Positions 28,608 through 36,887 of a DNA stretch of 64,000 nucleotides are shown here, one piece after another. A program made the translations under genes and the position numbers. Positions within the stretch are counted from its first letter, which is position 1; every line of letters starts with the position of its first letter. The stretch is from Pigmentiphaga sp. NML030171 (lineage in GTDB: Bacteria > Pseudomonadota > Gammaproteobacteria > Burkholderiales > Burkholderiaceae_B), in assembly GCF_002188635.1 (NCBI RefSeq), contig NZ_NINX01000038.1:62001-126000 (forward strand). Reading direction: 5' to 3'. The notes under the pieces were generated by a model. The model was not told the DNA's origin, did no database searches, and saw nothing but the letters and a program-made list of their open reading frames with translations.

Positions 28608-29990
28608 CTACGCCAGCGGCGGCAGCAGGTTCATCAGCAGCACCATGGCCAGGCCGACCACGGCCACGATGGACTGCACCACCGAGATCGTCTTCGTCGC
28701 CTCGCCCATGGTCATGCCGAAGGACTCCTTCACCATCCAGTAGCCGGCGTGGTTCGCGTAGTTGAAGAACAGCGATCCGCAGCCGATCGACAGGGCCAGC
28801 AGCGGCAGGTTCAGCGTCGGGTCGGCGCCGGCCAGCGGCGCCAGCAGGCCCGAGGCGCCCACGATGCCCACTGTTGCCGAGCCGGTGGAGACCGACAGCA
28901 GCATGGAGATCATCCACCCCAGTACCAGCGGCGGCAGCGCGAAGGCCTGGGTCAGGTGCACGATGGCATCGCCCACCTTGGCGTCGGTCAATACCTGCTG
29001 GAACGCCCCGCCGCCGGCGATGATGAGCAGGATGCCGGCCACCGGCTTCAGGCTGGCGCCCAGCGCATCGCGCAGCTTCTCGGCGTCGCCGTGCCGGGCG
29101 TAGACGAGCACGATGGCCGCGAACAGCACGCCGATCAGCATCGCGATGATGGGATTGCCCAGGAAAGCCGCCATCTTGAAGGTGAACGAGGATTTGGGCA
29201 CCAGCATCTCGGCCAGCGCGTGCACCAGCATCAGGATGGCCGGCAGCAGCGCCACCAGCACGCCCAGCCCGATCCCGACCGGCCGGCCGGGGTCCGCCTT
29301 GCCCACCGAGAACTGGTCCACCAGCGCCTGGTCGGGCCGCACCGTCAGCCGCGGCGCGATGAAGCGGGCATAGACCGGGCCACCCAGCACGATCGAGGGT
29401 ATCGCCGCGATGAAACCGTAGATCATGGTGGCGCCCACGCTGGTCTTGAGCGTGGCGATGGCGGTCAGGGGCCCGGGGTGCGGCGGTACCATGCCGTGCA
29501 TGGACGCCAGCGCGGCGATGACCGGCACGCCCACGTAGACGTAGGCGGAGCCCTTGATGGCCTTCTGCTCCTCCAGCTTGCGGGCCACGCTGAAGATCAG
29601 CGGCAGCAGCACCACCAGACCCACCTCGAAGAACATGGGGATGCCGACGATGAAGGCCACCAGCGCCATGGCCCATGGAATGCTGGATGGCGACGCCTTC
29701 GTCAGGATGGCCCCGGCCAATCCGTCCGTCACCCCGGTGTCCGCCAGCACCTTGCCCAGCATCGCCCCCAGGGCGATGACGACGCCCACGGCTCCGAGCG
29801 TCTTGCCCGCCCCGTTGGTGATGGCCTTGACCAGGGTGTCGGGCGCCATGCCGGTGGCGAACCCCACCCCCACGCACACCACCAGCAGCGCCAGCAAGGG
29901 ATGCAGCCGCAGCCGCGACACGATGAGCCCGACCAGCGCCAGCACGCTGATCAGGGCGGCCACCAGAAGCTGAATATCGTCGTGGGTCAT
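28608..29990 (-). CDS. GntP-family gluconate/organic-acid permease
   Basis: A 460-residue inner-membrane permease with about 12-14 hydrophobic segments and the family signature of small loops such as VPPHPGPLTAIATL, GGGAFQQVL and FNYANHAGYWMVKESFGM. Members import gluconate, other sugar acids or carboxylates. The start at 29990 (MTHDDIQLL) has GGGAAA ahead of it. It diverges from mobA across 119 bp. Confidence 0.94.
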   Translation of the reverse strand: MTHDDIQLLVAALISVLALVGLIVSRLRLHPLLALLVVCVGVGFATGMAPDTLVKAITNGAGKTLGAVGVVIALGAMLGKVLADTGVTDGLAGAILTKASPSSIPWAMALVAFIVGIPMFFEVGLVVLLPLIFSVARKLEEQKAIKGSAYVYVGVPVIAALASMHGMVPPHPGPLTAIATLKTSVGATMIYGFIAAIPSIVLGGPVYARFIAPRLTVRPDQALVDQFSVGKADPGRPVGIGLGVLVALLPAILMLVHALAEMLVPKSSFTFKMAAFLGNPIIAMLIGVLFAAIVLVYARHGDAEKLRDALGASLKPVAGILLIIAGGGAFQQVLTDAKVGDAIVHLTQAFALPPLVLGWMISMLLSVSTGSATVGIVGASGLLAPLAGADPTLNLPLLALSIGCGSLFFNYANHAGYWMVKESFGMTMGEATKTISVVQSIVAVVGLAMVLLMNLLPPLA

Positions 29991-30109
29991 GGTTTCCCTG
30001 TGGATGCCGAAGCCGTAGGAAAGAACTCGTACCGTTGCCCAGTCTATACGAAACACCCGGGGGGATAACTGAGATAATGACAGGGTCACTTTGCCGAATC
30101 CGATGCGCC

Positions 30110-32053
30110 ATGCAATTCCATCTGAACGGGTTCAAGCCCGGCGACCCTGAAATCTCCGAACCTGCCGGGCACGCCGCGGGCCCGCGCGCCGACGCGCTGC
30201 CGGACGAGGTCGACATCCTGATCGTGGGCAGCGGCCCCACCGGCCTGACCCTGGCCACGCAACTGGCGGCCTTTCCCGACCTCAAGACCTGTATCGTCGA
30301 ACAGAAACCCGGTCCCCTGCGACTGGGCCAGGCCGACGGCATCGCCTGCCGCACGGTCGAGATGTTCGAGGCCTTCGGCTTCAGCCGGCGCGTGCTCAAG
30401 GAAGCCTATTGGGTCAACGAGACCTCGTTCTGGAAGCCCGACGACGAACAGCGCGACCACATCGTTCGCAGCGGCCGCATCCAGGACACCGAGGACGGAC
30501 TCTCGGAGTTCCCCCACGTGATCCTGAACCAGGCCCGCGTCCACGACTTCTACCTGGACGTCATGCGCAACGCGCCGTCGCGGCTCGAGCCCCACTACTC
30601 GCGCCGCCTGCTGGACCTGGCCGTTGCCGAATCCCCGGCCGGCGGCACGCCCACCCACCCGGTCACGGCGCGCTTCGAACGCACCGATGCCGGACACGAA
30701 GGCCAGGTCGAGACCGTGCGCGCCCGCTTCGCGGTCGGCTGCGATGGCGCCCACAGCGCGGTGCGCAAATCGCTCGGACGCGCGCTGCACGGCGAATCCG
30801 CCAACCAGGCTTGGGGCGTGATGGACGTGCTGGCCGTCACCGACTTCCCCGACATCCGCATCAAGTCGGCCATCCACTCGGCCAGCGAAGGCAGCGTGCT
30901 GATCATCCCGCGCGAGGGCGGCTACCTCGTGCGCCTGTACATCGAACTCGACAAATTGAACGAGAACGAGCGCGTCGCCAGCCGGCAGATCACGTCCGAC
31001 CGCCTGATCGCCGCCGCCCAGCGCATCCTGCGCCCCTACACCCTGGACGTGAAGGAAGTCGCGTGGTGGTCCGTGTACGAGATCGGCCAGCGCCTGTGCG
31101 ACAAGTTCGACGACGTGCCCGAACAGGAAGAACACGCCCGCCTGCCCCGGGTCTTCATCGCCGGCGACGCCTGCCACACCCACAGCCCCAAGGCGGGCCA
31201 GGGCATGAACGTCTCGATGCAGGACGGCTTCAACCTGGGCTGGAAACTCGCCGCCGTCCTGCGCGGCCAGAGCACGCCCCAGATCCTGCATACCTATTCC
31301 AAGGAACGCCAGACCGTCGCCAAGGAACTGATCGACTTCGATCGCGAGTTCGCCAAGATGTTCAGCGCCGCGCCCAAGGATCCTTCCAGGGACGACAGCG
31401 AAGGCATCGACCCGGCCGAATTCCAGCGCTACTTCGTCAAACAGGGCCGCTTCACCGCCGGCACCGAAACCCGCTATTACCCGTCCATCATCAGCGCGGA
31501 GCCGACCCACCAGGAACTGGCGCGCGGCCTGACCATCGGCATGCGCTTCCACTCGGCCCCGGTCATCCGCCTGGCCGACGCCAAGCCCATGCACCTGGGC
31601 CACGCGGTCAAGGCCGACGGCCGCTGGCGCGTGTTCGCCTTTGCCGATGCCGCGGACCCCGCCGCGCCGTCCTCGGCCATCGGGGAACTGTGCCGTTTCC
31701 TGGCCGGATCAAGCCAGTCGCCGATCCGCAAATACACGCCCGCAGGGGCCGACGTCGACGCCGTGATCGATGTGCGCGCGGTCTTCCAGCAGGGCCATCG
31801 CACGCTGGCGCTGGAAACCATGCCGTCCTTCCTGCTGCCGCGCAAGGGCCGCCATGGGCTGATCGACTACGAGAAAATGTTCTGCCCCGACCTCAAGAGC
31901 GGCCAGGACATCTTCGACATGCGCGGCATCGACCGCCGGCGCGGCTGCGTGGTGATCGTGCGGCCGGACCAGTACGTGGCGCACGTGTTGCCGCTGGATG
32001 CCCACGCCGAACTGGCGGGGTTCTTCGACGGCTTCATGGTGGAGGCAGGCTAG
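30110..32053 (+). CDS. mobA: 3-Hydroxybenzoate 4-monooxygenase (MobA-like)
   Basis: A 647-residue phenol 2-monooxygenase-family flavoprotein. GSGPTGL (about 40-46) binds FAD; VGCDGAHSAVRKSLGR is the DG motif; GDACHTHSPKAGQGMNVSMQDGFNLGWKLA completes the FAD site; the C-terminal thioredoxin-like domain spans about 440-640. The N-terminus MQFHLNGFKPGDPEI matches MobA of Comamonas, which turns 3-hydroxybenzoate into protocatechuate. The ATG at 30110 was chosen on this basis; an in-frame ATG at 30077 is possible. With the gentisate operon this gives a second potential route for the same substrate. Confidence 0.92.
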   Translation: MQFHLNGFKPGDPEISEPAGHAAGPRADALPDEVDILIVGSGPTGLTLATQLAAFPDLKTCIVEQKPGPLRLGQADGIACRTVEMFEAFGFSRRVLKEAYWVNETSFWKPDDEQRDHIVRSGRIQDTEDGLSEFPHVILNQARVHDFYLDVMRNAPSRLEPHYSRRLLDLAVAESPAGGTPTHPVTARFERTDAGHEGQVETVRARFAVGCDGAHSAVRKSLGRALHGESANQAWGVMDVLAVTDFPDIRIKSAIHSASEGSVLIIPREGGYLVRLYIELDKLNENERVASRQITSDRLIAAAQRILRPYTLDVKEVAWWSVYEIGQRLCDKFDDVPEQEEHARLPRVFIAGDACHTHSPKAGQGMNVSMQDGFNLGWKLAAVLRGQSTPQILHTYSKERQTVAKELIDFDREFAKMFSAAPKDPSRDDSEGIDPAEFQRYFVKQGRFTAGTETRYYPSIISAEPTHQELARGLTIGMRFHSAPVIRLADAKPMHLGHAVKADGRWRVFAFADAADPAAPSSAIGELCRFLAGSSQSPIRKYTPAGADVDAVIDVRAVFQQGHRTLALETMPSFLLPRKGRHGLIDYEKMFCPDLKSGQDIFDMRGIDRRRGCVVIVRPDQYVAHVLPLDAHAELAGFFDGFMVEAG

Positions 32054-32072
32054 GAAGGCTGCGGCGCGCCAG

Positions 32073-32816
32073 CTACATCATGGACGCCACGCCCTGGATC
32101 AGGTAGACGGTCCCGATTCCCAGCACGATCGTCCGGGTCCAGCGGCGAAACTGCGCGTCGGTGATGCGTTCGAGCACGGCCCGGCTCAACGAGGTGCCGA
32201 CCACGGCGCACCCGATGATCGCCCCCCAGTGCCACCATTGGGCCGACAGCTCCGCCGCGCCCAGCGCGCCGCCGAAATACGCCAGCTTCGAGGCATGTCC
32301 CAGCACCTGGCACGTTGCCTTCGTCGCCACCACGGTCCGGCGGTCCATGGTGGTCGAGCGCACGAAGAAAATATCCAGCAGCGGCCCAGTGACGCCACTG
32401 AGCAGATGCATGACCTGGCACACGAAGCCGCATATTTCCGCGGCCATGCGCCGCTCCGCCTGGGGCGCCAGGCGGGCCGGCACCGCCAGCGCGATGAAAG
32501 GGCTCAACCCCAGCACGATCAGCGCCAGGCTGCGGCTGGGAACGAACCGGACGCTGAACATCAGCGCAAACGCGACGGCGGCCCCCATGGCGAAACGCCC
32601 CACGATCCGCCAATCGGTATGCGCGCGCCACAGCACCGCGCGCCAGACGTTCGACGCCAGCAAGGCCACGCTTTGCACGACCATGGCCGCCGAGACCGGC
32701 ATCAGCAACAGCAAGGCGCCCATCAGCACCATGCCGCCCGCCATGCCGAATACGCCCGACAGGAAGGCGGCAAATACGGTCAACAGGCTGACAATGGCGA
32801 AAATTCCAGCCGTCAT
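32073..32816 (-). CDS. TSUP/TauE-SafE family permease
   Basis: A 247-residue integral membrane protein with about 7-8 helices and the FLSGVFGMAGGMVLMGALLLLMP opening typical of TSUP (sulfite exporter TauE/SafE-like) permeases. The start at 32816 has GGGGGAGC before it. It is convergent to mobA (19 bp gap) and faces away from the ars operon. A Fur-like box lies about 95 bp upstream. The substrate is unknown: sulfite, organosulfonate or other anion would be usual for the family. Confidence 0.88.
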   Translation of the reverse strand: MTAGIFAIVSLLTVFAAFLSGVFGMAGGMVLMGALLLLMPVSAAMVVQSVALLASNVWRAVLWRAHTDWRIVGRFAMGAAVAFALMFSVRFVPSRSLALIVLGLSPFIALAVPARLAPQAERRMAAEICGFVCQVMHLLSGVTGPLLDIFFVRSTTMDRRTVVATKATCQVLGHASKLAYFGGALGAAELSAQWWHWGAIIGCAVVGTSLSRAVLERITDAQFRRWTRTIVLGIGTVYLIQGVASMM

Positions 32817-32910
32817 GGCTGCTCCCCCATGGAACCGTTTCATTACGGTTCTTTTTTCGCCGGCGAGTATAGCCCCGCCGCAACCCTGCTGGCCGCACTG
32901 CAAGAACAAT

Positions 32911-32929
32911 AATGCGAATCGATATCATT
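32911..32929. promoter_or_regulatory. Fur-like box upstream of the TSUP permease gene
   Basis: AATGCGAATCGATATCATT agrees at 15 of 19 positions with the shifted Fur consensus AATGATAATCATTATCATT. It lies 95 bp before the permease start and well apart from arsR (218 bp). Iron regulation is inferred. Confidence 0.6.
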
Positions 32930-33100
32930 TTGTGAGAAAATAGGAGAATTTCCTTGACCCTGTAAGGGGAACGCGTGTCCCGACCTGCCGACAGTGCCGC
33001 CAGTCAAGCGCTCGGCGGCATCTACGTCCAGCACAGCCAATGGTGAAACTTCAGCCGTTCACCTGACGCAACTGGCACCGTTCCGCTTTCCAAAACCTGC

Positions 33101-33136
33101 AACATATTACTCACACAATAGTTCAATGAATGTTGT
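33101..33136 (+). promoter_or_regulatory. Putative arsR promoter/operator
   Basis: CAACAT and ATGTTG bracket an AT-rich stretch ending 12-13 bp before the arsR ATG. The arrangement fits an ArsR autoregulatory site; exact -35/-10 elements are not clear. Confidence 0.4.
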
Positions 33137-33147
33137 ATCGTAGAATA

Positions 33148-33474
33148 ATGAACGAGATCCAAGCCATCAATGCGCTCTCCGCCTTGGCCCATGCCCAACG
33201 GCTGCGAACCTTTCGCGCCCTGGTCGTGGCAGGGCCGGCCGGACTGACGCCGAGCACCCTGGCAGACCAGCTCCAGGTCGCCCGCAATACCCTGTCCTTT
33301 CACCTGAAAGAGTTGGCGCACGCTGGCCTGGTGACCGTGGAGCAACAGGGGCGCAACCTGATCTATCGCGCCGACTTCGCCCAGATGAACGGGCTGCTCG
33401 GCTATTTGACCGAACACTGCTGCCAGGGCGCCGCCTGTGAAATCTCCGGCGCCGACGCATGCACCGCATGTTGA
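33148..33474 (+). CDS. arsR: ArsR-type arsenite-responsive repressor
   Basis: A 108-residue winged-helix repressor (HTH about 30-75, LTPSTLADQLQVARNTLSFHLKELAHAGLV). There is no CxxC metal site in the DNA-recognition helix of the R773 type. Instead, five cysteines lie at the C-terminus (91, 92, 97, 105, 108), in a tail resembling the ArsR group that binds As(III) with C-terminal thiols. The ATG at 33148 was chosen; an in-frame ATG at 33130 would add six residues. First gene of the ars operon. Confidence 0.92.
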   Translation: MNEIQAINALSALAHAQRLRTFRALVVAGPAGLTPSTLADQLQVARNTLSFHLKELAHAGLVTVEQQGRNLIYRADFAQMNGLLGYLTEHCCQGAACEISGADACTAC

Positions 33475-33505
33475 TTTCCCAATGAACTGCGCTCGCGAGA
33501 CCCCC

Positions 33506-33997
33506 ATGGAAAACAAGGCCTACAACGTTCTGTTCATCTGCACCGGCAATTCGGCTCGATCCATCCTGGCTGAAGGCTTGCTCAACGGACTGGGCAAGGG
33601 ACGCTTCCGCGCTTACTCGGCCGGCAGCCATCCCAAAGGCGAAGTGCACCCGCAGGCACTGGTTACCTTGGAGCGCTTGGCTTTGCCGACCACGGGATAT
33701 CGCAGCAAGAACTGGGACGAATTTGCGCGTGCCGATGCCCCGCCGCTCGATTTCATCTTCACCGTCTGCGACAACGCGGCGGGAGAGGTTTGCCCGATCT
33801 GGCCGGGCAAGCCGGTATCGGCCCATTGGGGCGTGCCCGACCCCGCCGCGGTGGAAGGGGATGATGAACAGCGCAAGGCCTTCCACGATGCAGCCATCGC
33901 GCTCAAACGCCGCATCGAGCTATTCCTGGCGCTGCCGATCCAGAAGCTGGACGGTATGTCTTTGCAGCACGAGCTGCAGAGCATCGGCAAGCGGTAA
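33506..33997 (+). CDS. arsC: Arsenate reductase, low-molecular-weight-phosphatase type
   Basis: A 163-residue arsenate reductase of the LMW-PTPase fold. The P-loop CTGNSARS holds nucleophile Cys12; Cys88 and Cys96 (TVCDNAAGEVC) are the further thiols of this class, which is usually coupled to thioredoxin or mycothiol-type reduction. An in-frame ATG at 33482 would add MNCARETP. It starts 31 bp after arsR and ends 9 bp before acr3. Reduces arsenate to arsenite for export. Confidence 0.9.
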   Translation: MENKAYNVLFICTGNSARSILAEGLLNGLGKGRFRAYSAGSHPKGEVHPQALVTLERLALPTTGYRSKNWDEFARADAPPLDFIFTVCDNAAGEVCPIWPGKPVSAHWGVPDPAAVEGDDEQRKAFHDAAIALKRRIELFLALPIQKLDGMSLQHELQSIGKR

Positions 33998-34006
33998 GGG
34001 GCCGGC

Positions 34007-35074
34007 ATGTCTGCGCAGAATCCCGCGCTGGGATGTGCCACACCGGCGCCTTCAATGAGCATTTTCGAGCGCTACCTCACCGTCTGGGTACTGCTGTGCA
34101 TCGTCATCGGTATCGCAGCAGGCCAGATCGCCCCCGGCATCTTCCAAGCGATCGGACACATGGAGGTCGCCCAGGTCAACCTGCCCGTGGGCCTGCTCAT
34201 CTGGATCATGGTGATCCCGATGTTGGTCAAGGTGGATTTCGCTGCGTTGGGCCAGGTGCGCCGGCACTGGCGCGGCATCGGCGTCACCCTGTTCGTCAAC
34301 TGGGCGGTCAAGCCCTTTTCCATGGCCTTCCTGGGCTGGCTGTTCGTGCGGCAGGTATTCGCCCCCTGGCTGCCGCAGGACCAGCTCGACAGCTACATCG
34401 CCGGCTTGATCCTGCTGGCCGCCGCGCCCTGCACCGCGATGGTGTTCGTCTGGAGCCGACTCACCGGCGGCGATCCCGTGTTCACGCTTTCGCAAGTAGC
34501 GCTGAACGACGCCATCATGGTGTTTGCGTTCGCGCCCATCGTCGGCCTGCTGCTGGGAATCTCGTCCATCACCGTACCCTGGGATACCTTGCTGACTTCG
34601 GTCGTGCTCTACATCGTCATCCCCGTGCTCCTGTCGCAGCTCTGGCGGCGCGCGCTGCTCAAGCGGGGCCAAGCCGCCTTCGAGCGCGCCATGGCCCGCA
34701 TCGGCCCGCTGTCCATCGCGGCCCTGCTACTAACGCTGGTCCTGCTGTTCGCGTTCCAGGGCCAAGCCATCATCCAGCAACCGCTGGTCATCGCCATGCT
34801 GGCCGTCCCCATCCTGATCCAGGTCTTCTTCAACTCCAGCCTGGCCTACTGGCTCAACCGGCGTGTCGGCGAGAAACACGACATCGCCTGCCCCTCCGCC
34901 CTCATCGGCGCATCAAATTTCTTCGAGCTGGCCGTGGCGGCCGCGATCGCCCTGTTCGGCTTCCAGTCCGGCGCTGCATTGGCGACCGTGGCAGGCGTGC
35001 TGATCGAAGTTCCCGTCATGCTGCTGGTGGTGCGCGTCGTCAACCGGTCCCGTAACTGGTACGAGCGTGCCTAA
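34007..35074 (+). CDS. acr3: Acr3-type arsenite efflux permease
   Basis: A 355-residue inner-membrane As(OH)3 exporter of the bile/arsenite/riboflavin superfamily, with about ten helices. The family cysteine is in AAPCTAMVFVWS (Cys142), with the conserved acidic residue in LIEVPVMLLVV near the end. It has AAGGGG before the start and sits between the two arsenate reductase genes. Not the ArsB type. Confidence 0.96.
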   Translation: MSAQNPALGCATPAPSMSIFERYLTVWVLLCIVIGIAAGQIAPGIFQAIGHMEVAQVNLPVGLLIWIMVIPMLVKVDFAALGQVRRHWRGIGVTLFVNWAVKPFSMAFLGWLFVRQVFAPWLPQDQLDSYIAGLILLAAAPCTAMVFVWSRLTGGDPVFTLSQVALNDAIMVFAFAPIVGLLLGISSITVPWDTLLTSVVLYIVIPVLLSQLWRRALLKRGQAAFERAMARIGPLSIAALLLTLVLLFAFQGQAIIQQPLVIAMLAVPILIQVFFNSSLAYWLNRRVGEKHDIACPSALIGASNFFELAVAAAIALFGFQSGAALATVAGVLIEVPVMLLVVRVVNRSRNWYERA

Positions 35075-35095
35075 CATCCCACCTGGACCACTCCC

Positions 35096-35518
35096 ATGAG
35101 CAACGTCACCATCTATCACAACCCGGCTTGCGGCACGTCGCGCAACACGCTCGCCATGATCCGCAACAGCGGCGAAGAACCCATCGTTATCGAATACCTG
35201 AACGAACCGCCGTCGCGCGAAACGCTCTCTCGGCTGATTGCCGACGCGGAACTGACAGTCCGGGAGGCGTTGCGCGTCAAGGGCACACCCTACGACGAGC
35301 TGGGCCTGGACGACCCAAAGTGGACCGACGAACAGTTGCTCGACTTCATCGGTAAGCATCCGATCCTGATGAACCGGCCTTTCGTGGTGACGCCGCTCGG
35401 CACCCGCCTGTGCCGGCCGTCCGAAGCAGTGCTGGACATCCTGCCTCGTCCACAGCAAGGGGCGTACACGAAGGAAGACGGCCAGGTCGTCGTGGATGCG
35501 GAGGGCCGTCGTGTCTGA
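35096..35518 (+). CDS. arsC: Arsenate reductase, glutaredoxin-dependent
   Basis: A 140-residue ArsC of the thioredoxin-fold (R773/E. coli plasmid) type. Catalytic Cys12 with His8 lie in [11 protein letters not shown], and the arginine-rich [16 protein letters not shown] region supports arsenate binding. A different family from the LMW arsenate reductase earlier in the same operon, so two separate electron routes are carried. Its stop overlaps the arsH start. Confidence 0.95.
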   Translation: MSNVTIYHNPACGTSRNTLAMIRNSGEEPIVIEYLNEPPSRETLSRLIADAELTVREALRVKGTPYDELGLDDPKWTDEQLLDFIGKHPILMNRPFVVTPLGTRLCRPSEAVLDILPRPQQGAYTKEDGQVVVDAEGRRV

Positions 35519-36236
35519 ACGTTGGCCAGACTTGCCGAATATTGACGAAACGCTTTTCACTCGTCCGGAGCTGGGCCAGTTTCAGTTCCCCTGGTCGCGG
35601 TCTGGGCAACCGCCCAGATTCCTGGTGCTATATGGCTCCGTTCGTCAACGGTCATACAGCCGGCTTCTGGCTCAAGAAGCCCGCCGGCTCTTCCAGGCCA
35701 TGGGCGGAGAGACCCGGATTTTCAACCCTGTCGGACTTCCCCTTCCGGACAGCGTACCGGACTCCGACGCCAAGGTCCAAGAGCTGCGCGATCTCGTCCA
35801 ATGGGCCGACGGCATGGTCTGGGTCTCGCCGGAGCGCCATGGCGCGATGACCGGCATCATGAAGGCCCAAATCGATTGGATCCCTCTATCCCTCGGCGCC
35901 GTCCGTCCTACACAGGGCAAAACGCTGGCGGTCATGGAGGTATCGGGCGGCTCGCAATCGTTCAATGCCGTCAACCAGATGCGGCTCCTGGGGCGCTGGA
36001 TGCGGATGCTCACGATTCCCAACCAGTCTTCGGTGCCCAAGGCCTTCCTGGAGTTCGACGAGGCAGGACGCATGAAGCCGTCGAGCTACTACGACCGCGT
36101 GGTGGATGTCATAGAGGAACTGATGAAGTTCACGCTGCTCACACGCGGTGTTCGGGACTACCTGGTGGATCGATACAGCGAACGGAAAGAGAGTGCGGAG
36201 GAACTATCGAAGCGCGTGAATCAGCGATCGATCTGA
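35511..36236 (+). CDS. arsH: ArsH organoarsenical oxidase / NADPH-FMN reductase
   Basis: A 241-residue flavodoxin-like FMN protein ([14 protein letters not shown] near 40-55, [22 protein letters not shown]) of the ArsH type, which oxidises trivalent organoarsenicals and handles oxidative stress. The GTG at 35511 overlaps the arsC stop (GTGTCTGA) and has GGAGGG 5 bp ahead, so it is preferred to an ATG at 35496. Last gene of the ars operon, followed by a bidirectional terminator. Confidence 0.95.
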   Translation: MSERWPDLPNIDETLFTRPELGQFQFPWSRSGQPPRFLVLYGSVRQRSYSRLLAQEARRLFQAMGGETRIFNPVGLPLPDSVPDSDAKVQELRDLVQWADGMVWVSPERHGAMTGIMKAQIDWIPLSLGAVRPTQGKTLAVMEVSGGSQSFNAVNQMRLLGRWMRMLTIPNQSSVPKAFLEFDEAGRMKPSSYYDRVVDVIEELMKFTLLTRGVRDYLVDRYSERKESAEELSKRVNQRSI

Positions 36237-36307
36237 CGAACCAAGCATCACCGGGCTTCTCATTCAGGCGCAACACTTTGGCTCACGCCAGGCGACGGCG
36301 GGCAAAG

Positions 36308-36342
36308 AAAAAGCCGCTTTCCCTGGGGAGAAGCGGCTTTTT
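36308..36342. terminator. Bidirectional terminator between arsH and tRNA-Ser
   Basis: AAAAAGCCGCTT (36308-36319) pairs with AAGCGGCTTTTT (36331-36342) around an 11-base loop. Read on the minus strand it gives a GC stem with T-tract (TTTTTCTTT) for the tRNA; read on the plus strand a TTTTT run follows it for the ars operon. Confidence 0.88.
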
Positions 36343-36373
36343 GGGCAACGGGTGCTAACCGTTGCGGTGTCCT

Positions 36374-36463
36374 TGGCGGACAGGGTGGGATTCGAACCCA
36401 CGATACGCTTTCACATATACACGCGTTCCAGGCGTGCGCCTTCAACCACTCGGCCACCTGTCC
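36374..36463 (-). tRNA. tRNA-Ser (anticodon GGA)
   Basis: 90 nt including the encoded CCA. Acceptor stem GGACAGG/CCTGTCC with G discriminator; D-loop with GCCGAGTGGTTGAAGGC; anticodon loop CTGGAAC giving GGA, which reads UCC and UCU; a long variable arm typical of class II serine tRNA; T-loop GGTTCGAATCC. A promoter and terminator flank it. Confidence 0.97.
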
Positions 36464-36497
36464 TTGCTACCCAAGAGGCTGGGCAGAAGAGCCCGCA

Positions 36498-36527
36498 ATA
36501 ATACCAGATTGCGGGCCATGCAGCCAA
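36498..36527 (-). promoter_or_regulatory. Sigma-70-like promoter of tRNA-Ser
   Basis: Read on the minus strand, TTGGCT (36522-36527) and TATTAT (36498-36503) are spaced by 18 bp, 35 bp upstream of the tRNA 5' end. The -10 element lies in a 9-bp inverted repeat (GCCCGCAAT 36491-36499 / ATTGCGGGC 36508-36516). Confidence 0.6.
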
Positions 36528-36691
36528 GCCCCGCCATAAGGCCGAGCAAAAGCGTCCAGCATGGCACATTGCAATGCACAAAACCGTGCCACGCGGCAAG
36601 ACGGGAACCAGAATGGGGAGTGAGCCGGGCACCAGATCGAACGATTTGGCGAGAATGGAGGAGACCGCTGCGCCTTGCCGTTATTGCCACG

Positions 36692-36719
36692 GCGGCCGAC
36701 GCTCTAGGTCGTCGGCCGC
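36692..36719 (+). repeat. 10-bp perfect stem-loop of unknown role downstream of acs
   Basis: GCGGCCGACG pairs with CGTCGGCCGC around CTCTAGGT. On the plus strand GCGGGCGTTTTGCTTTT follows, a terminator-like T-rich tail, yet no plus-strand gene precedes it. It could end a small plus-strand RNA between the tRNA and here. Confidence 0.5.
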
Positions 36720-36887
36720 GCGGGCGTTTTGCTTTTCTAAAGACTGCAGGGGTTTTGTCTCCTCCACTGCATAACGATATTCTGCGCCCGCAATTGGACT
36801 GTGACACTAGGGATTGACCCCTATTATGGTGCGGTGCGCACCACAGCTTTGGATACAAATGCACCAAATCCGTGCATTCTACGTCAA

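Larger units (their letters stand above)
32817..33147. other. 331-bp gene-free region between TSUP permease and arsR
   Basis: Contains the Fur-like box on the left and, at about 33101-33136, AT-rich ars promoter sequence with a CAACAT...ATGTTG inverted repeat that may be the ArsR operator. No coding region or direct repeat of the nearby tRNA was seen. Confidence 0.7.
36464..36887. other. 424-bp region without a recognisable gene
   Basis: Between tRNA-Ser and acs. It holds the tRNA promoter, a 10-bp stem-loop (36692-36719) and a TGGTGCG-N3-CGCACCA dyad (36827-36843) near the acs stop. The small open frames in it show no similarity or ribosome site. A small RNA is possible but not supported. 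Confidence 0.6.

Noticed and set aside
32817-36463. Ars operon as an integrated island at tRNA-Ser
   Set aside because: No direct repeat of the tRNA 3' end was seen on the other side of the ars genes and no integrase is in the window.
36574-36774. 66-codon frame between tRNA-Ser and acs
   Set aside because: No similarity, no ribosome site, and it overlaps a stem-loop.
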